Positions 1-9,733 of a stretch of 64,000 nt of DNA are shown piece after piece. The translations under genes were made by a program, and so were the position numbers. The DNA comes from Hoeflea_A sp965204935 (GTDB lineage: Bacteria > Pseudomonadota > Alphaproteobacteria > Rhizobiales > Rhizobiaceae). The stretch lies in assembly GCF_965204935.1 (NCBI RefSeq), contig NZ_CBDBFO010000002.1; one strand, given 5' to 3'. The notes under the pieces were generated by a model. That model made no database searches, was not told the origin of the DNA, and was given only the letters and a program-made list of their open reading frames with translations. Position 1 is the stretch's first letter. Each line of letters starts with the position of its first letter.

Positions 1-99
1 AACCGGCCCAAATACCCGGTCAGCGCCGAGCGGGTCGCGGATGGGCGCGGTTTCAAGTTCCCGGCCGAAAATGTCGCGCGCTATCTGCTATATTCATAG
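1..99 (+). CDS. 3' end of an unidentified gene entering from the left
   Basis: Frame 1 is open from base 1 to a TAG at 97-99 and encodes 32 residues ending VARYLLYS. I do not recognise the family. The codons are ordinary for this GC-rich neighbourhood and the frame differs from that of the methylase fragment that follows. This could be the tail of a neighbouring gene or of the upstream part of a rearranged methylase. The short length limits confidence. Confidence 0.35.
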   Translation, partial: NRPKYPVSAERVADGRGFKFPAENVARYLLYS

Positions 100-163
100 G
101 GGATCATGGACGCCGGATTTGTGTTCATTAAGGCAGCCATTTGTTCCCTGTCCGTTCTTTCAG

Positions 164-1174
164 ATGTCCATATATACAGCTATGGTCCGTTTAGGCCAGT
201 TTCGGAGGCTTTACTCCGAGAGCACCGAAAACGGAATAATTGTGAGAGAGACGGATAACATCAACCCCTATCTCATCAGCGGTCCAAACGTCATGGTTCA
301 GTCGGCGTCAAAACCGCTGGCCGACCTGGACGAGATGAGTTTTGGAAACATGCCCAATGAAGGCGGGTACCTTCTTCTGGATGCGACTGAAGCGGCAAAC
401 GCTATCGAAAGACATGGTGTGCCGTCCAAGTTCATCCGCCCGTTTATCGGGTCTCAGGAGTTTATCCGTGGGAGTGACCGCAGGTGCATTTGGATCACTG
501 ACGAGGAAGTGGAGGAGGCAAGTGCAAACAACTGGCTGAGTGAACGGTTCGAGGCTGTTCGCAAGCAGCGAGTTGCGTCCAATCGAGCAACCACGAAAGA
601 GCTGGCAGCTGTTCCCTATCGTTTTGGCGAGGTGCGGCAGACAGGTTGTGAGCGTACTATTGTGGTTCCACGTGTCAGTTCGGAAAATCGAGATCACCTT
701 CCTGTCGGGCTTGCACCAGTCGGAACGGTTATCGGTGATCGGAACTTCGCCCTCTACGACGCTCCACTATATAATTTGGCGCTGATTGCTTCGCGCCTGC
801 ATTGGGTCTGGATCGGTACCGTTTGTGTTCGGCTACGTACTGACTTTTCGTATTCCAACACACTTGGCTGGAACGCCTTCCCGGTTCCCCCTCTCACTGA
901 GAAGATGAAGGCTGATTTGACCCGCTGCGCCGAGGATATCCTGCTGGCCCGAGAGGCGCATTTTCCCTCAACGATTGCTGATCTCTACGACCCGGAGGAA
1001 ATGCCGGACGATCTTCGGGAGGCGCATGAACGAAATGACGAGGTTCTGGAACGCATCTATATCGGCCGCCGGTTCAAGAACGACACCGAGCGATTGGAGA
1101 AGCTTTTTGCGCTGTATACAGAAATGACCGCCAAAGAAGGAACGACCGAGAACAGAAAGGTAGGGGCGCGATGA
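164..1174 (+). pseudogene. C-terminal fragment of an MmeI-type (type IIG/IIL) DNA methyltransferase
   Basis: The 336 residues match the target-recognition and C-terminal parts of MmeI-family single-chain restriction-methylases: NINPYLISGP, the SMP-like FGNMPNEGGYLLL, FIGSQEFI, LAAVPYRFGEVRQ, IVVPRVSSENR and YSNTLGWNAFPVP. The nuclease, helical spacer and NPPY methyltransferase parts expected upstream (usually about 550-600 residues) are absent; the frame upstream of 164 does not resemble the family. ATG 164 is the first plausible in-frame start, with 182 as an alternative. The stop overlaps the helicase start by 4 nt (ATGA), so it was the first gene of an operon with the helicase and the GIY-YIG gene. 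Family knowledge predicts N6-adenine methylation by the full protein; this remnant lacks catalytic motifs. Confidence 0.75.
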
Positions 1175-3228
1175 CAAAGGAAACGCAACGATCCGTCCCC
1201 TCCGTCTCGGTTTCCTATGCCCGGACTGGCAACTCAACCAAGTCTAACGAGCTGGGCATGCGTCCAATGCAGGAGAGGGCCTACGAGAAACGGGGAGAGC
1301 AGTATCTTCTGATCAAGTCGCCGCCTGCGTCAGGCAAGAGCCGTGCGCTGATGTTCATTGCGTTGGACAAGTTGCACAAGCAGGGGCTCAAACAGGCGAT
1401 CATCGTAGTGCCTGAGAAGGCCATCGGCGCAAGCTTCCACGATGTGCCGTTGAGCCGGTTCGGCTTCTGGGCCGACTGGACGATCGAACCGAAGTGGAAT
1501 CTCTGCAATGCGCCGGGGTCGGACAACGGCGGCAAGGTCAAGTCGGTCGGGACGTTTCTCGAAAGCGACGACGATGTGCTTGTTTGCACGCACGCGACCT
1601 TCCGTTTCGCCGTGGACGAATACGGTGTCGAAGCCTTCGATAACCGGCTGATTGCCGTGGATGAATTTCATCACGTTTCGGCCAATCCGGATAACAGGCT
1701 TGGACAGCATCTCGGCGAGTTCATCGCCCGCGACAAGGTCCACATCGTCGCCATGACGGGGTCGTACTTCCGTGGCGACGCAGAACCGGTGCTGATGCCG
1801 CACGACGAAGCGAAGTTCGATACCGTCACCTATACCTATTACGAGCAGCTCAACGGGTACCAATATCTCAAGACGCTGGATATCGGTTACTTCTTCTACA
1901 GCGGTTCTTACTCCGACGACATTCTGGAAGTGCTCGACCCGGACCAGAAGACAATCATCCACATCCCGAGCGTTCAGTCTCGCGAGAGCACCAAGGACAA
2001 GATCAAGGAAGTTGAGCACATCATCGAAGAACTGGGCGAATGGCAGTGCACGGACCCGGCCACGGGCTTCCAGCTTGTCAAAACGCCCGAAGGACGTGTG
2101 CTGAGGATCGCCGACCTTGTCGATGATGATTCGTCGAAGCGTGACAAGATATCGGCTGCACTGAAGGACCCGGCGCAGAAGGACAACCGCAATCATGTGG
2201 ACATCATCATTGCGCTTGGCATGGCCAAGGAAGGCTTTGACTGGATTTGGTGCGAACACGCACTGACGGTCGGCTACCGGTCGAGCCTGACCGAGATCGT
2301 TCAGATCATCGGGCGAGCAACGCGCGATGCGGAAGGCAAGGCTCGCGCCCGCTTCACCAATCTGATTGCTGAACCGGATGCCTCAGAAGATGCAGTAACC
2401 GAGGCGGTCAATGATACGCTGAAGGCTATAGCCGCCAGCCTTCTCATGGAACAGGTGCTCGCGCCGCGTTTCAACTTCACGCCCAAGAATCCGAACAGCG
2501 GTCCTATCGAAGGCTACGACTACGGTGAAGGCGGATATGACCCCGACAAGTGCAATGTCGGCTTCGATGAGGAAAGCGGCCAGTTCCAGATCGAGATCAA
2601 GGGTCTGGCCGAACCGAAGAGCAAGGAAGCCGAGCGCATTTGTCAGGAAGACCTGAACGAAGTGATTACCGCGTTCGTTCAGGACAAGACAGCCATTGAG
2701 CAGGGCCTGTTCAATGAGGAAATCGTGCCTGAGGAACTGACCCAGGTTCGCATGGGCAAGATCATCAAGGACAGATATCCCGAACTTGACGACGCGGATC
2801 GGGAAGCGGTGCGCCAGCACGCGATTGCGGCGTTGAACCTGACGCAGAAGGCCAAAGAGATTGCCGTCGAGGGCGACAATCAGGAAAGGGCGAATACGGC
2901 GCTGATAGACGGCGTGCGGAAATATGCGATGGATGTCCGCGAACTCGACATAGACCTGATCGACCGCATCAATCCGTTCGGTGAAGCCTATGCGATCCTC
3001 GCCAAGACGATGAGCGAGCAAAGCCTGAAACAGGTTGCGGCGATCATTGCGGGTAAACGGGTGAACCTGTCCATTGAAGAAGCTCGCGAACTGGCCCGTC
3101 GCGCACTGAAGTTCAAGCAGGAGCGCGGCCGCGCTCCTTCCATTACATCTGCCGACGCCTGGGAGAAGCGCATGGCCGAAGGCGTGGCATTCCTGGCCCG
3201 CGCGACAGCGGAGGCGAAGAATGGCTGA
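1171..3228 (+). CDS. SF2 DEAD/DEAH-type helicase of a defence operon
   Basis: This 685-aa protein is a superfamily II helicase or translocase. Walker A (PPASGKS) lies near residues 51-57, a DEFH motif II near 164-167 (AVDEFHH), and a motif VI-like QIIGRATRD near 380, giving two RecA-like domains in the first ~420 residues. The acidic helical C-terminal region (about 440-685) is not recognised. It starts inside the methylase stop (ATGA) and its end overlaps the GIY-YIG gene by 8 nt, so the three are translationally coupled. The architecture fits an ATP-driven DNA translocase working with a modification enzyme and a nuclease. Its substrate is inferred. Confidence 0.85.
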   Translation: MTKETQRSVPSVSVSYARTGNSTKSNELGMRPMQERAYEKRGEQYLLIKSPPASGKSRALMFIALDKLHKQGLKQAIIVVPEKAIGASFHDVPLSRFGFWADWTIEPKWNLCNAPGSDNGGKVKSVGTFLESDDDVLVCTHATFRFAVDEYGVEAFDNRLIAVDEFHHVSANPDNRLGQHLGEFIARDKVHIVAMTGSYFRGDAEPVLMPHDEAKFDTVTYTYYEQLNGYQYLKTLDIGYFFYSGSYSDDILEVLDPDQKTIIHIPSVQSRESTKDKIKEVEHIIEELGEWQCTDPATGFQLVKTPEGRVLRIADLVDDDSSKRDKISAALKDPAQKDNRNHVDIIIALGMAKEGFDWIWCEHALTVGYRSSLTEIVQIIGRATRDAEGKARARFTNLIAEPDASEDAVTEAVNDTLKAIAASLLMEQVLAPRFNFTPKNPNSGPIEGYDYGEGGYDPDKCNVGFDEESGQFQIEIKGLAEPKSKEAERICQEDLNEVITAFVQDKTAIEQGLFNEEIVPEELTQVRMGKIIKDRYPELDDADREAVRQHAIAALNLTQKAKEIAVEGDNQERANTALIDGVRKYAMDVRELDIDLIDRINPFGEAYAILAKTMSEQSLKQVAAIIAGKRVNLSIEEARELARRALKFKQERGRAPSITSADAWEKRMAEGVAFLARATAEAKNG

Positions 3229-4402
3229 GCTGTCCGACGAAGAACTGCTGGAAGCGCTGGGCGTCACGGCCGAGCCGGAGAAGAAGGCAAAGCGCACGCC
3301 GCGGGAAGAGCGCATCATCGCGGGATTCGAGGATATACAGCGGTTCGTGGACGAGCATGGCCACATCCCGTGCCACGGCGAGGATCGGGATATATTCGAG
3401 CGCATGTATGCCGTGCGCCTCGACCGGCTACGGGCTTTGCAGGAGTGTCGAGGCTTGCTCGAATCCCTCGACCATCAGGGGCTTTTGGAAACCGATGAGG
3501 TACCTCCGCTGCCGGATGCCGAAGACATCGACGATGAAGCCCTTCTGGCGGAACTCGGCGTTGAAGCCGAATCCGCGGACATCACGGAACTGAAGCATGT
3601 TCGTTCGACCGCCGAAAAGCGGGCCGCCGAGGAAATCGCCAATCGCACCGTTTGTGAAGATTTCGACCAGTTCGAGCATCTCTTTGAGGAAGTGAGAAAG
3701 GAACTCAAATCCGGCACACGCCAGACGCGCCGGTTCCAGACGATGGCGGAAATCAAAAGGGGCGAGTTCTTCATTGTCGGTGGCCAGATCGCCTATGTCG
3801 CGGAGATGGGGGAAGAGTTTTTGACGCAGTATGACCGGCGCGACAGCCGGCTGCGCGTCATCTACGACAACGCCACCGAGAGCGACGTGCTGCTGCGTTC
3901 TTTACAGCGGGCGCTTCACCGCGACGAGGCTGGACGGCGTATCACCGAGCCCGCCGCAGGACCGCTGTTCTCCGGCGAAACGGAAGACGACGATCTGGCG
4001 AGCGGAACGGTTTATGTCCTGCGCAGCAAATCCGACCATCCCGTCGTGGCTGAGAACCGTGATGTCCTGCACAAGATCGGCGTCACCGGTGGCAGCGTCC
4101 AAAAACGGATAGCCAACGCTTCAAAGGACCCGACCTTTTTGCTGGCCGATGTCGAGACCGTCGCGACATACGAGCTGTACAACATCAACCGCGCGCGGCT
4201 CGAAATCATCATCCACAGGGTCTTCGAACCCGCGAAGCTTGATATCGAGATCAAGAATCGTTTCGGCAACCCGGTCATCCCGCGCGAATGGTTCCTCGTG
4301 CCGCTCTTTGTCGTCGATGAGGTCATCGAGAGGATTAAAGACGGGACGATTTCGAATTTCATCTATGACTCGAACTCGGCTAGCCTCAAAGAGGCAAAAT
4401 AA
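3221..4402 (+). CDS. GIY-YIG nuclease (T5orf172/Mug113-like) with a long N-terminal region
   Basis: The 393-aa protein carries a GIY-YIG fold in its last third. VYVLRS and, further on, LHKIGVT stand for the GIY and YIG strands, followed by a conserved-type Arg in VQKRIANA and an ARLEIIIHRVF helix typical of the T5orf172/Mug113 subfamily. The first ~250 residues are acidic and helical with no recognised domain and resemble a helicase-interaction region. The start overlaps the helicase end by 8 nt. Context suggests it is the DNA-cleaving partner of the helicase. No terminator hairpin is obvious in the 170 nt downstream before the IS element. Confidence 0.8.
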   Translation: MAELSDEELLEALGVTAEPEKKAKRTPREERIIAGFEDIQRFVDEHGHIPCHGEDRDIFERMYAVRLDRLRALQECRGLLESLDHQGLLETDEVPPLPDAEDIDDEALLAELGVEAESADITELKHVRSTAEKRAAEEIANRTVCEDFDQFEHLFEEVRKELKSGTRQTRRFQTMAEIKRGEFFIVGGQIAYVAEMGEEFLTQYDRRDSRLRVIYDNATESDVLLRSLQRALHRDEAGRRITEPAAGPLFSGETEDDDLASGTVYVLRSKSDHPVVAENRDVLHKIGVTGGSVQKRIANASKDPTFLLADVETVATYELYNINRARLEIIIHRVFEPAKLDIEIKNRFGNPVIPREWFLVPLFVVDEVIERIKDGTISNFIYDSNSASLKEAK

Positions 4403-4579
4403 ATAAAGATGATTCTATGAAGACATGCTGGCGGGCCGCGCGAAACCAAGATGAGTACTACTGTTTCTCTATAGCGCTATGATTGGCAAATTTACTGGAT
4501 TCGAAGGTCAGGATTTGAGATACGTTCTGCGTGTCGCATCCAGATTTGCCGCTGACACTCGCTTGTTGTTGGCACCTTA

Positions 4580-5496
4580 GAGGCAGTCTTGAAACGCAGT
4601 GAGGGGTTGGATGGCCGGGGCGAAATGTGATTCCAAACGGTTATCGACACCAGTTTGGAGCAGCCTCATGTGGACCCCAACCACCCGTCGGCAGTATAGC
4701 CGCGATCATCTGCGTTATGGAAGCGATCTGAGCGATGCGGAATGGAACATTATCGCCCCGTTCATGCCGCCGCCAGCGAAAACTGGTCGGCCGCGGGAAT
4801 GGCCGATGCGTGAGATCATGAACGCCATCTTCTACGTGCTGCGGGCCGGCTGTGCGTGGCGCATGCTGCCCAAGGACTTCCCGCCGATGACGACGGTCTA
4901 CGGCTGGTTTCTGCGCTTCCGACGTGAAGGACTGTTCAAGACCATCAATCATCATCTGGTCGTGCTCGACCGCGAGCGGGTCGGGCGCGAGGCCAGTCCA
5001 TCAGCGACCGTGATTGACAGCCAAAGCGTCAAGACCGCCGAGGCTGGCGGTCCACGCGGCTATGATGCCGGCAAGAAGATCAAAGGTCGTAAGCGCCACG
5101 CCATGGTCGACACCGACGGCCGCGGCCTGGTCCTCCAGACGCACGCAGCCAATGTTCAGGATCGCGATGGCGCAATCCCGCTGCTCAAAGCCTCACGACG
5201 CTCGTTTCCCTTCGTCGAACTCACCTTCGCCGACAGCGCCTACAATGGCGACCGGGTCAGGGACGCAACGTCGGTCGCCATCGAGGTTGTCAAGAAATTC
5301 ACCGACCAGGTCGGCTTCCAGGTCTTGCCCAGGAGATGGGTGGTCGAGCGCTTCTTCGCCTGGATCAACCGCAATCGCCGATTGGCGAAGGACTTCGAGG
5401 GAACCATCAGTTCGGCCGAAACCTTCCTCTATGCCGCCTCGGTTATGCTACTCACAAGACGCTTGGCACGGTCAGTGTGAGTTTCGAGTCGGACTC
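4580..5496 (+). mobile_element. Intact IS5-family insertion sequence (917 bp, TSD TTA)
   Basis: Imperfect terminal inverted repeats start GAGGCAGTCTTGAAAC at 4580 and, on the other strand, GAGTCCGACTCGAAAC at 5496 (12 of 16 bases identical). The element is flanked by a direct TTA at 4577-4579 and 5497-5499. A 3-bp TNA duplication is the rule for the IS1031/ISL2-type groups of IS5. It encodes one transposase and sits between the GIY-YIG operon and vsr, hitting no recognisable gene. Confidence 0.85.
4668..5480 (+). CDS. IS5-family transposase
   Basis: This 270-aa DDE transposase has an N-terminal DUF4096-type region (LSDAEWNIIAPFMPP, CAWRMLPKDFPP) and the catalytic Asp, Asp and Glu in ATVIDSQSVKT, FADSAYNGD and PRRWVVERFFAW. 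The ATG at 4668 is chosen because MWTPTTRRQYSRDHLRY aligns with family starts; an in-frame extension to 4599 is possible but lies close to the IS end. It is intact and probably functional. It is about half diverged from the second IS5-type element at 11259-12190, so the two are different insertion sequences. Confidence 0.9.
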   Translation: MWTPTTRRQYSRDHLRYGSDLSDAEWNIIAPFMPPPAKTGRPREWPMREIMNAIFYVLRAGCAWRMLPKDFPPMTTVYGWFLRFRREGLFKTINHHLVVLDRERVGREASPSATVIDSQSVKTAEAGGPRGYDAGKKIKGRKRHAMVDTDGRGLVLQTHAANVQDRDGAIPLLKASRRSFPFVELTFADSAYNGDRVRDATSVAIEVVKKFTDQVGFQVLPRRWVVERFFAWINRNRRLAKDFEGTISSAETFLYAASVMLLTRRLARSV

Positions 5497-5543
5497 TTAG
5501 AGCTTTCTGCTGCTGTTCGATATAGGGGTCGCAAGGGCTAATG

Positions 5544-5996
5544 TTATTGTCCAGAAGCAGGGAACTCGCCAAACTGCATGCTGCCGTTCCTGAGCCAGTC
5601 ATCGACATCTGAAGAAATCTGACCCGGATCGTTTCTGAGACCGCACTCCCAGACAATCGCTACACGCCATCCTGATGTGAGCAGCTTGTCACGGTTCTTC
5701 ACATCGCGTGCGACATTATCATCGAATTTCTGCTTCCAGAATTTGATGCGGGTAGAAGGCGTGGTGGCGAGTGAGCAACCGTTGTGGCGGTGCCAGAAAC
5801 ATCCATGCACGAAGATGACTGCTTTCCATCTGGGCAGGACGATATCCGGTTTTCCTGCCAGGTCTTTTCTGTGCAGACGGAATCTGAATCCCGCCCCGAA
5901 CAGTAGCTTACGTAGCAGAATTTCGGGCTTCGTGTTCTTGCCGCGAATTCCTCGCATCATGCGGGACCGGACTTCAGGGGTGACAATATCAACCAT
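5544..5996 (-). CDS. vsr: Very short patch repair endonuclease
   Basis: This 150-aa protein is a Vsr mismatch endonuclease, which nicks 5' of T in T:G mismatches created by deamination of 5-methylcytosine. The sequence shows RSRMMRGIRGKNTKPE, the catalytic Asp in GKPDIVLP, the metal/zinc-site cluster VHGCFWHRHNGC and the FWKQKFDDNVARD segment. Length is normal for the family. It is divergent from the cytosine methyltransferase, with about 76 nt between the two starts, and so probably shares a regulatory region with it. It would protect the host from mutations caused by that methylase. Confidence 0.93.
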   Translation of the reverse strand: MVDIVTPEVRSRMMRGIRGKNTKPEILLRKLLFGAGFRFRLHRKDLAGKPDIVLPRWKAVIFVHGCFWHRHNGCSLATTPSTRIKFWKQKFDDNVARDVKNRDKLLTSGWRVAIVWECGLRNDPGQISSDVDDWLRNGSMQFGEFPASGQ

Positions 5997-6072
5997 GTCC
6001 GCAACTTTTTATTTGTGGATGATCCTGTCAACTGGGATAAAGTCAGGATTCTGGCATAAGCGGGAACTACGC

Positions 6073-7635
6073 ATGGGAAGATTCGGGATAGTCGATCTAT
6101 TTGCAGGTCCGGGCGGCCTTGCGGAAGGATTTGCTGGCTACCGTGGTGATACAGGAATTTCTCCGTTCCATATCGAGTTTTCAGTCGAGAAGGACAAGTC
6201 GGCTCACAAGACACTTCTGCTCAGGTCTTTCCTGCGCCAGTTCGGTCATGACTTTCCGGATGAGTATTACGACTTTCTGGAGGGAAGCCTGACGCTTGAC
6301 AGGCTCGCGACCATTTATTCTTATCAGTGGAGCCTAGCTGAAGATGAAGCGCTGAATCTCGAACTCGGAACCGACGCTGCGCGCACCATCATCGGATCGC
6401 GGCTCGACAATCTCGATGGACGCCGCACGATCGTGATTGGCGGTCCACCATGCCAGGCCTATTCGCTCGTTGGTCGCGCAAGAAACCGTGGGCTGAGGGA
6501 CTACATACCCGAGAAGGATGAACGTCATTTCCTTTATCAGGAATATATCAGCATAATCGAGAATCTGGCGCCAGCTGCATTCGTGATGGAAAACGTCAAG
6601 GGGCTGCTATCCTCGACCGTAAACGGCAGTCTCATAGGAAACAGGATAATTGCCGATCTCCGGAAAACCTGTTCAGATCATGGTGGTTACAGGCTGTTTC
6701 CGCTCGGAATGCGTGACCCGCGCCTTGTGGATGCGCCCGAACTATCCGACTTCATAATTCGCGCCGAGAAATACGGTGTTCCTCAGGCAAGGCACCGATT
6801 GATCATTGTCGGCATTCGTACGGACCTTTGCGACACGCTTGAACCTGAAGGACTGCTTTCGCTGGAAGAGATGCTACCGGTTCCTGCGTCTGCAGTTCTC
6901 GGATCACTTCCCGAATTGCGTAGCGGTCTCAGCCGGAGTGTGGATCATTATGAAAACTGGAGTTATGAGCTCCTCAAGCAGATGCAGCGTGTGGCAGAAG
7001 CCGTTTACAGCCAGAACACAGTGCTTGCCGAGGAAAGCCGCCGTCTGATCCGGCAGCATGAAAAACGCAAGAGAACACTCAGGAGAACGAGTACGCCTCG
7101 CTCCAGACTGGTGAATGGAACACCCGAGCTTCTCAGGGACTGGATCGTCGATCCTCGTCTGGATCACGTCGCAAACCATGAAACGCGTGGGCACATGGCT
7201 GATGATCTGGGGAGATACTTCTTTGCCAGCACCTTTGCCCGCGTTCACGGAACATCACCGAAAGCGAAGGACTTTCCGGACGAACTGGCCCCTGATCACG
7301 CCAACTGGCAAAGCGGAAAGTTTGCCGACCGGTTTCGCGTACAACTCGAAAACCGTCCTTCGACGACAATCACAAGCCACATCTCGAAGGATGGCCACTA
7401 TTTCATTCATCCGGATCCACTTCAGTGCCGGAGCCTGACAGTGAGGGAAGCTGCCCGGTTGCAGACCTTCCCCGACAACTATCTCTTCCTGGGAAACCGA
7501 ACGCAGCAGTACGTTCAGGTCGGTAACGCCGTTCCGCCCTTTCTGGCCAGACAGATTGCAGGAGTTCTCTTCAAGGCCCTGCTTGCCATCGACACGGCGC
7601 ATCCCCAACTGGATGCGGAACGACTTGCGGGTTGA
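6073..7635 (+). CDS. dcm: DNA (cytosine-5) methyltransferase
   Basis: This 520-aa C5 methyltransferase shows motif I DLFAGPGGLAEGF at the N-terminus, motif IV GGPPCQAYS with the catalytic Cys, motif VI MENVKG, motif VIII ARHR and C-terminal motifs IX-X (LTVREAARLQTFP, VGNAVPP). I chose ATG 6073 because motif I then begins four residues in, as usual; the open frame runs back through antisense vsr, and ATG 6019 is an alternative. The long segment between motifs VIII and IX carries the target-recognition domain. It converges on AIPR (13-nt gap) and is the modification partner of the vsr/AIPR/Z1/GHKL assembly. The recognition sequence cannot be read from the protein. Confidence 0.93.
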   Translation: MGRFGIVDLFAGPGGLAEGFAGYRGDTGISPFHIEFSVEKDKSAHKTLLLRSFLRQFGHDFPDEYYDFLEGSLTLDRLATIYSYQWSLAEDEALNLELGTDAARTIIGSRLDNLDGRRTIVIGGPPCQAYSLVGRARNRGLRDYIPEKDERHFLYQEYISIIENLAPAAFVMENVKGLLSSTVNGSLIGNRIIADLRKTCSDHGGYRLFPLGMRDPRLVDAPELSDFIIRAEKYGVPQARHRLIIVGIRTDLCDTLEPEGLLSLEEMLPVPASAVLGSLPELRSGLSRSVDHYENWSYELLKQMQRVAEAVYSQNTVLAEESRRLIRQHEKRKRTLRRTSTPRSRLVNGTPELLRDWIVDPRLDHVANHETRGHMADDLGRYFFASTFARVHGTSPKAKDFPDELAPDHANWQSGKFADRFRVQLENRPSTTITSHISKDGHYFIHPDPLQCRSLTVREAARLQTFPDNYLFLGNRTQQYVQVGNAVPPFLARQIAGVLFKALLAIDTAHPQLDAERLAG

Positions 7636-7648
7636 TCGGACTTGTACG

Positions 7649-9733
7649 TCAGTCGTTCCATGACGCCGGACCGAGACCTCGTTCGTCAAGGCGATCAAAG
7701 AGATGTTTCAGGGCACTTCGTTCCTTTCGCGACAGGCTAAGGTTTCCGTTCTGGGCTTTCTGTAACCCCTTGATAGACAAGGGTGACAACAGACGGTTCT
7801 GCTCCGCAACCCGACGAACACCCGGCAACCGGCCCATGTTCTTCGCCAGCAGGCTCTCGAATTCGATCTCATTGTCCAGTGCCTTGACTGACTTTGCATC
7901 GCGCGCCTGCTCCTTCTGTTCTTCCAGGCTGATGGTGAAGGAATCCAGGATATCCGGTAATTCCGGTCGGAGCGCGCTCACCTGACTCCAGCAGGCCTGC
8001 GTCTTTGCGTATTCGCTGATGTTGGAGACTCCCGAAGGAGGTGATTTGATACATGTGGCTATTTCCGGAGCGAGACTGGCAAGGCAATCCTGAAGCTCCG
8101 TCGGAACGGACTGGAGTTTCCATATCTGATCAAGATCAAGGACTGCTGACCTCTCGTTGTCGAGATGCCTGACAAGCCAGGCCAGGGTATAGGTGACAAT
8201 ATTGGCCTTGTAGCCACGATCTGACGTGTACCAGTCAGTTGTTCCCACGTGCCTGTCCAGCCAGCGAAACACAATCGCCTTCGCGACGGTTTGCCGGAAG
8301 TATTCGTCGTTGAAATATCCGGTAGTCTGTTCCCACTTGCGGCTGATTTCCTGAGCATACTGAAGAAAACACTTCTGGGCTCCCAGACTTACGATATGTG
8401 GTCTGGCTGAAAATGTGAGCTGGTATTTGGCGAGGTCGGTTTTCTGGATAACCTGGGACTTCGGGAACTCGGCTTCGAATTTCTTTCGGTCTGCCGGACT
8501 TCGCAACATGCCTTCGTTCTTGTACTGGCCTCGTGCCCTCTCATAGAACCATCGCGTTGCCGACAATGCACCAGTTGCGGCAGGTGCGGCCAGCCTGCGT
8601 GAAATCTGCTGCATTTCGACATGGAACGGATGGCTCGAAAAGAAATCGGCTTCGCTGACCCGGTTCTGGGTATTTGCGTATCGGGAAATGAGGGGAACAA
8701 CATCCTCGATACGCTCGGGGTGCACGACCGACAGCTTCATCTGCACAAAGACCTTCGAAAGATCAGACTGACCCCGGTCGCGAGCATAAAGCAGGGAGGC
8801 CGTGGTCTGGCCACCGTTCACGATCTGGAGATTGCTTATCCGCGATATGCCGGTCATGCCATTTTCACCCGTTTCGATCTTGACGCCGCTGGCAGTGGCT
8901 GTTATGCCGTTATTGTAGGCGAAGAACATTTCCGGCTCTTCGTTTGCCGTACGGATGATTCCCTTGTTGGCCTTTGTGCGGGCCTGAAGAAACGTCCTGA
9001 CGTTCTGCTCCATGAGCCGGGCACCATATAGTCCGTAAATTCTTGCGAGCAGCGATCCGGGCATCACGACCAGATAGGATTCATAATCGCTGTCGTCGAA
9101 ATGGGCCTCAAGACAGGGCAGGATGTCGCCGTTCAGTTCAGACAGGTCGAGTTCAATGGGTTCAGTCCCGCCCATCGCATTCTGGATATCCACGAATCGC
9201 TTGAAGTCGATGATGTTGAACGTCATCTCCGCGCCGATTACCTGTCCGGTTTCCAGCGTCTTCTTCCGGGTCGCCAGACGCGCATTTGAAAACATGATGC
9301 AACGGACTCGCCTGATGAAATCCGCATTGTTCTGAATGAGCCAGGCCAGTTCAAACTCCGGGCTGGTCTCTTCCAGCCCTTTCACGAATTCGCTCCGGAC
9401 CGCATACTTGCAGAACCTGTGCACTCTCCTGAAAATGGCGATAATGTCATTCGCATTCAGACTCTGAAGCTTCCGCTCAGGTCTGAAATCGCAAACCGCA
9501 ACATGCAGTTCACCACTGTCCCGGTCGAATGCGTACCCATCGACCTGATAGGGGCGCGCTCCTTCCCGGATAACGGGGCAATAGACCAGGTCTGCGCAAT
9601 CGCCATTTTCGGCTGCAAGTTCCGAATACACTCTGAAAAACGCTGCACGCTGCGGATCGCCCGAGACTTCTGTATCTCGCAGGAGATCATCCCAGAAGGC
9701 ATCATACCCGGATGCTGCATCAGTCCCGGACAC
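7649..9733 (-). CDS. AIPR family (abortive infection phage resistance) protein
   Basis: The 694-aa protein carries the AIPR domain (PF10592 type), with the signature FFAYNNGITATAS near residue 270 followed by LQIVNGGQTTASLLYA. The family includes abortive-infection proteins and is often found with cytosine methylases and Z1 helicases. Its start is a GTG at 9733 that overlaps the end of the PD-(D/E)XK gene by 14 nt, so it is translationally coupled as the last gene of the minus-strand operon. Biochemical activity is not established from the sequence; a nuclease or RNA-binding effector role is inference. Confidence 0.88.
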   Translation of the reverse strand: MSGTDAASGYDAFWDDLLRDTEVSGDPQRAAFFRVYSELAAENGDCADLVYCPVIREGARPYQVDGYAFDRDSGELHVAVCDFRPERKLQSLNANDIIAIFRRVHRFCKYAVRSEFVKGLEETSPEFELAWLIQNNADFIRRVRCIMFSNARLATRKKTLETGQVIGAEMTFNIIDFKRFVDIQNAMGGTEPIELDLSELNGDILPCLEAHFDDSDYESYLVVMPGSLLARIYGLYGARLMEQNVRTFLQARTKANKGIIRTANEEPEMFFAYNNGITATASGVKIETGENGMTGISRISNLQIVNGGQTTASLLYARDRGQSDLSKVFVQMKLSVVHPERIEDVVPLISRYANTQNRVSEADFFSSHPFHVEMQQISRRLAAPAATGALSATRWFYERARGQYKNEGMLRSPADRKKFEAEFPKSQVIQKTDLAKYQLTFSARPHIVSLGAQKCFLQYAQEISRKWEQTTGYFNDEYFRQTVAKAIVFRWLDRHVGTTDWYTSDRGYKANIVTYTLAWLVRHLDNERSAVLDLDQIWKLQSVPTELQDCLASLAPEIATCIKSPPSGVSNISEYAKTQACWSQVSALRPELPDILDSFTISLEEQKEQARDAKSVKALDNEIEFESLLAKNMGRLPGVRRVAEQNRLLSPLSIKGLQKAQNGNLSLSRKERSALKHLFDRLDERGLGPASWND

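Noticed and set aside
5677..6072. A 132-codon N-terminal extension of the cytosine methyltransferase
   Set aside because: It is antisense to vsr and methylase motif I begins right after ATG 6073.
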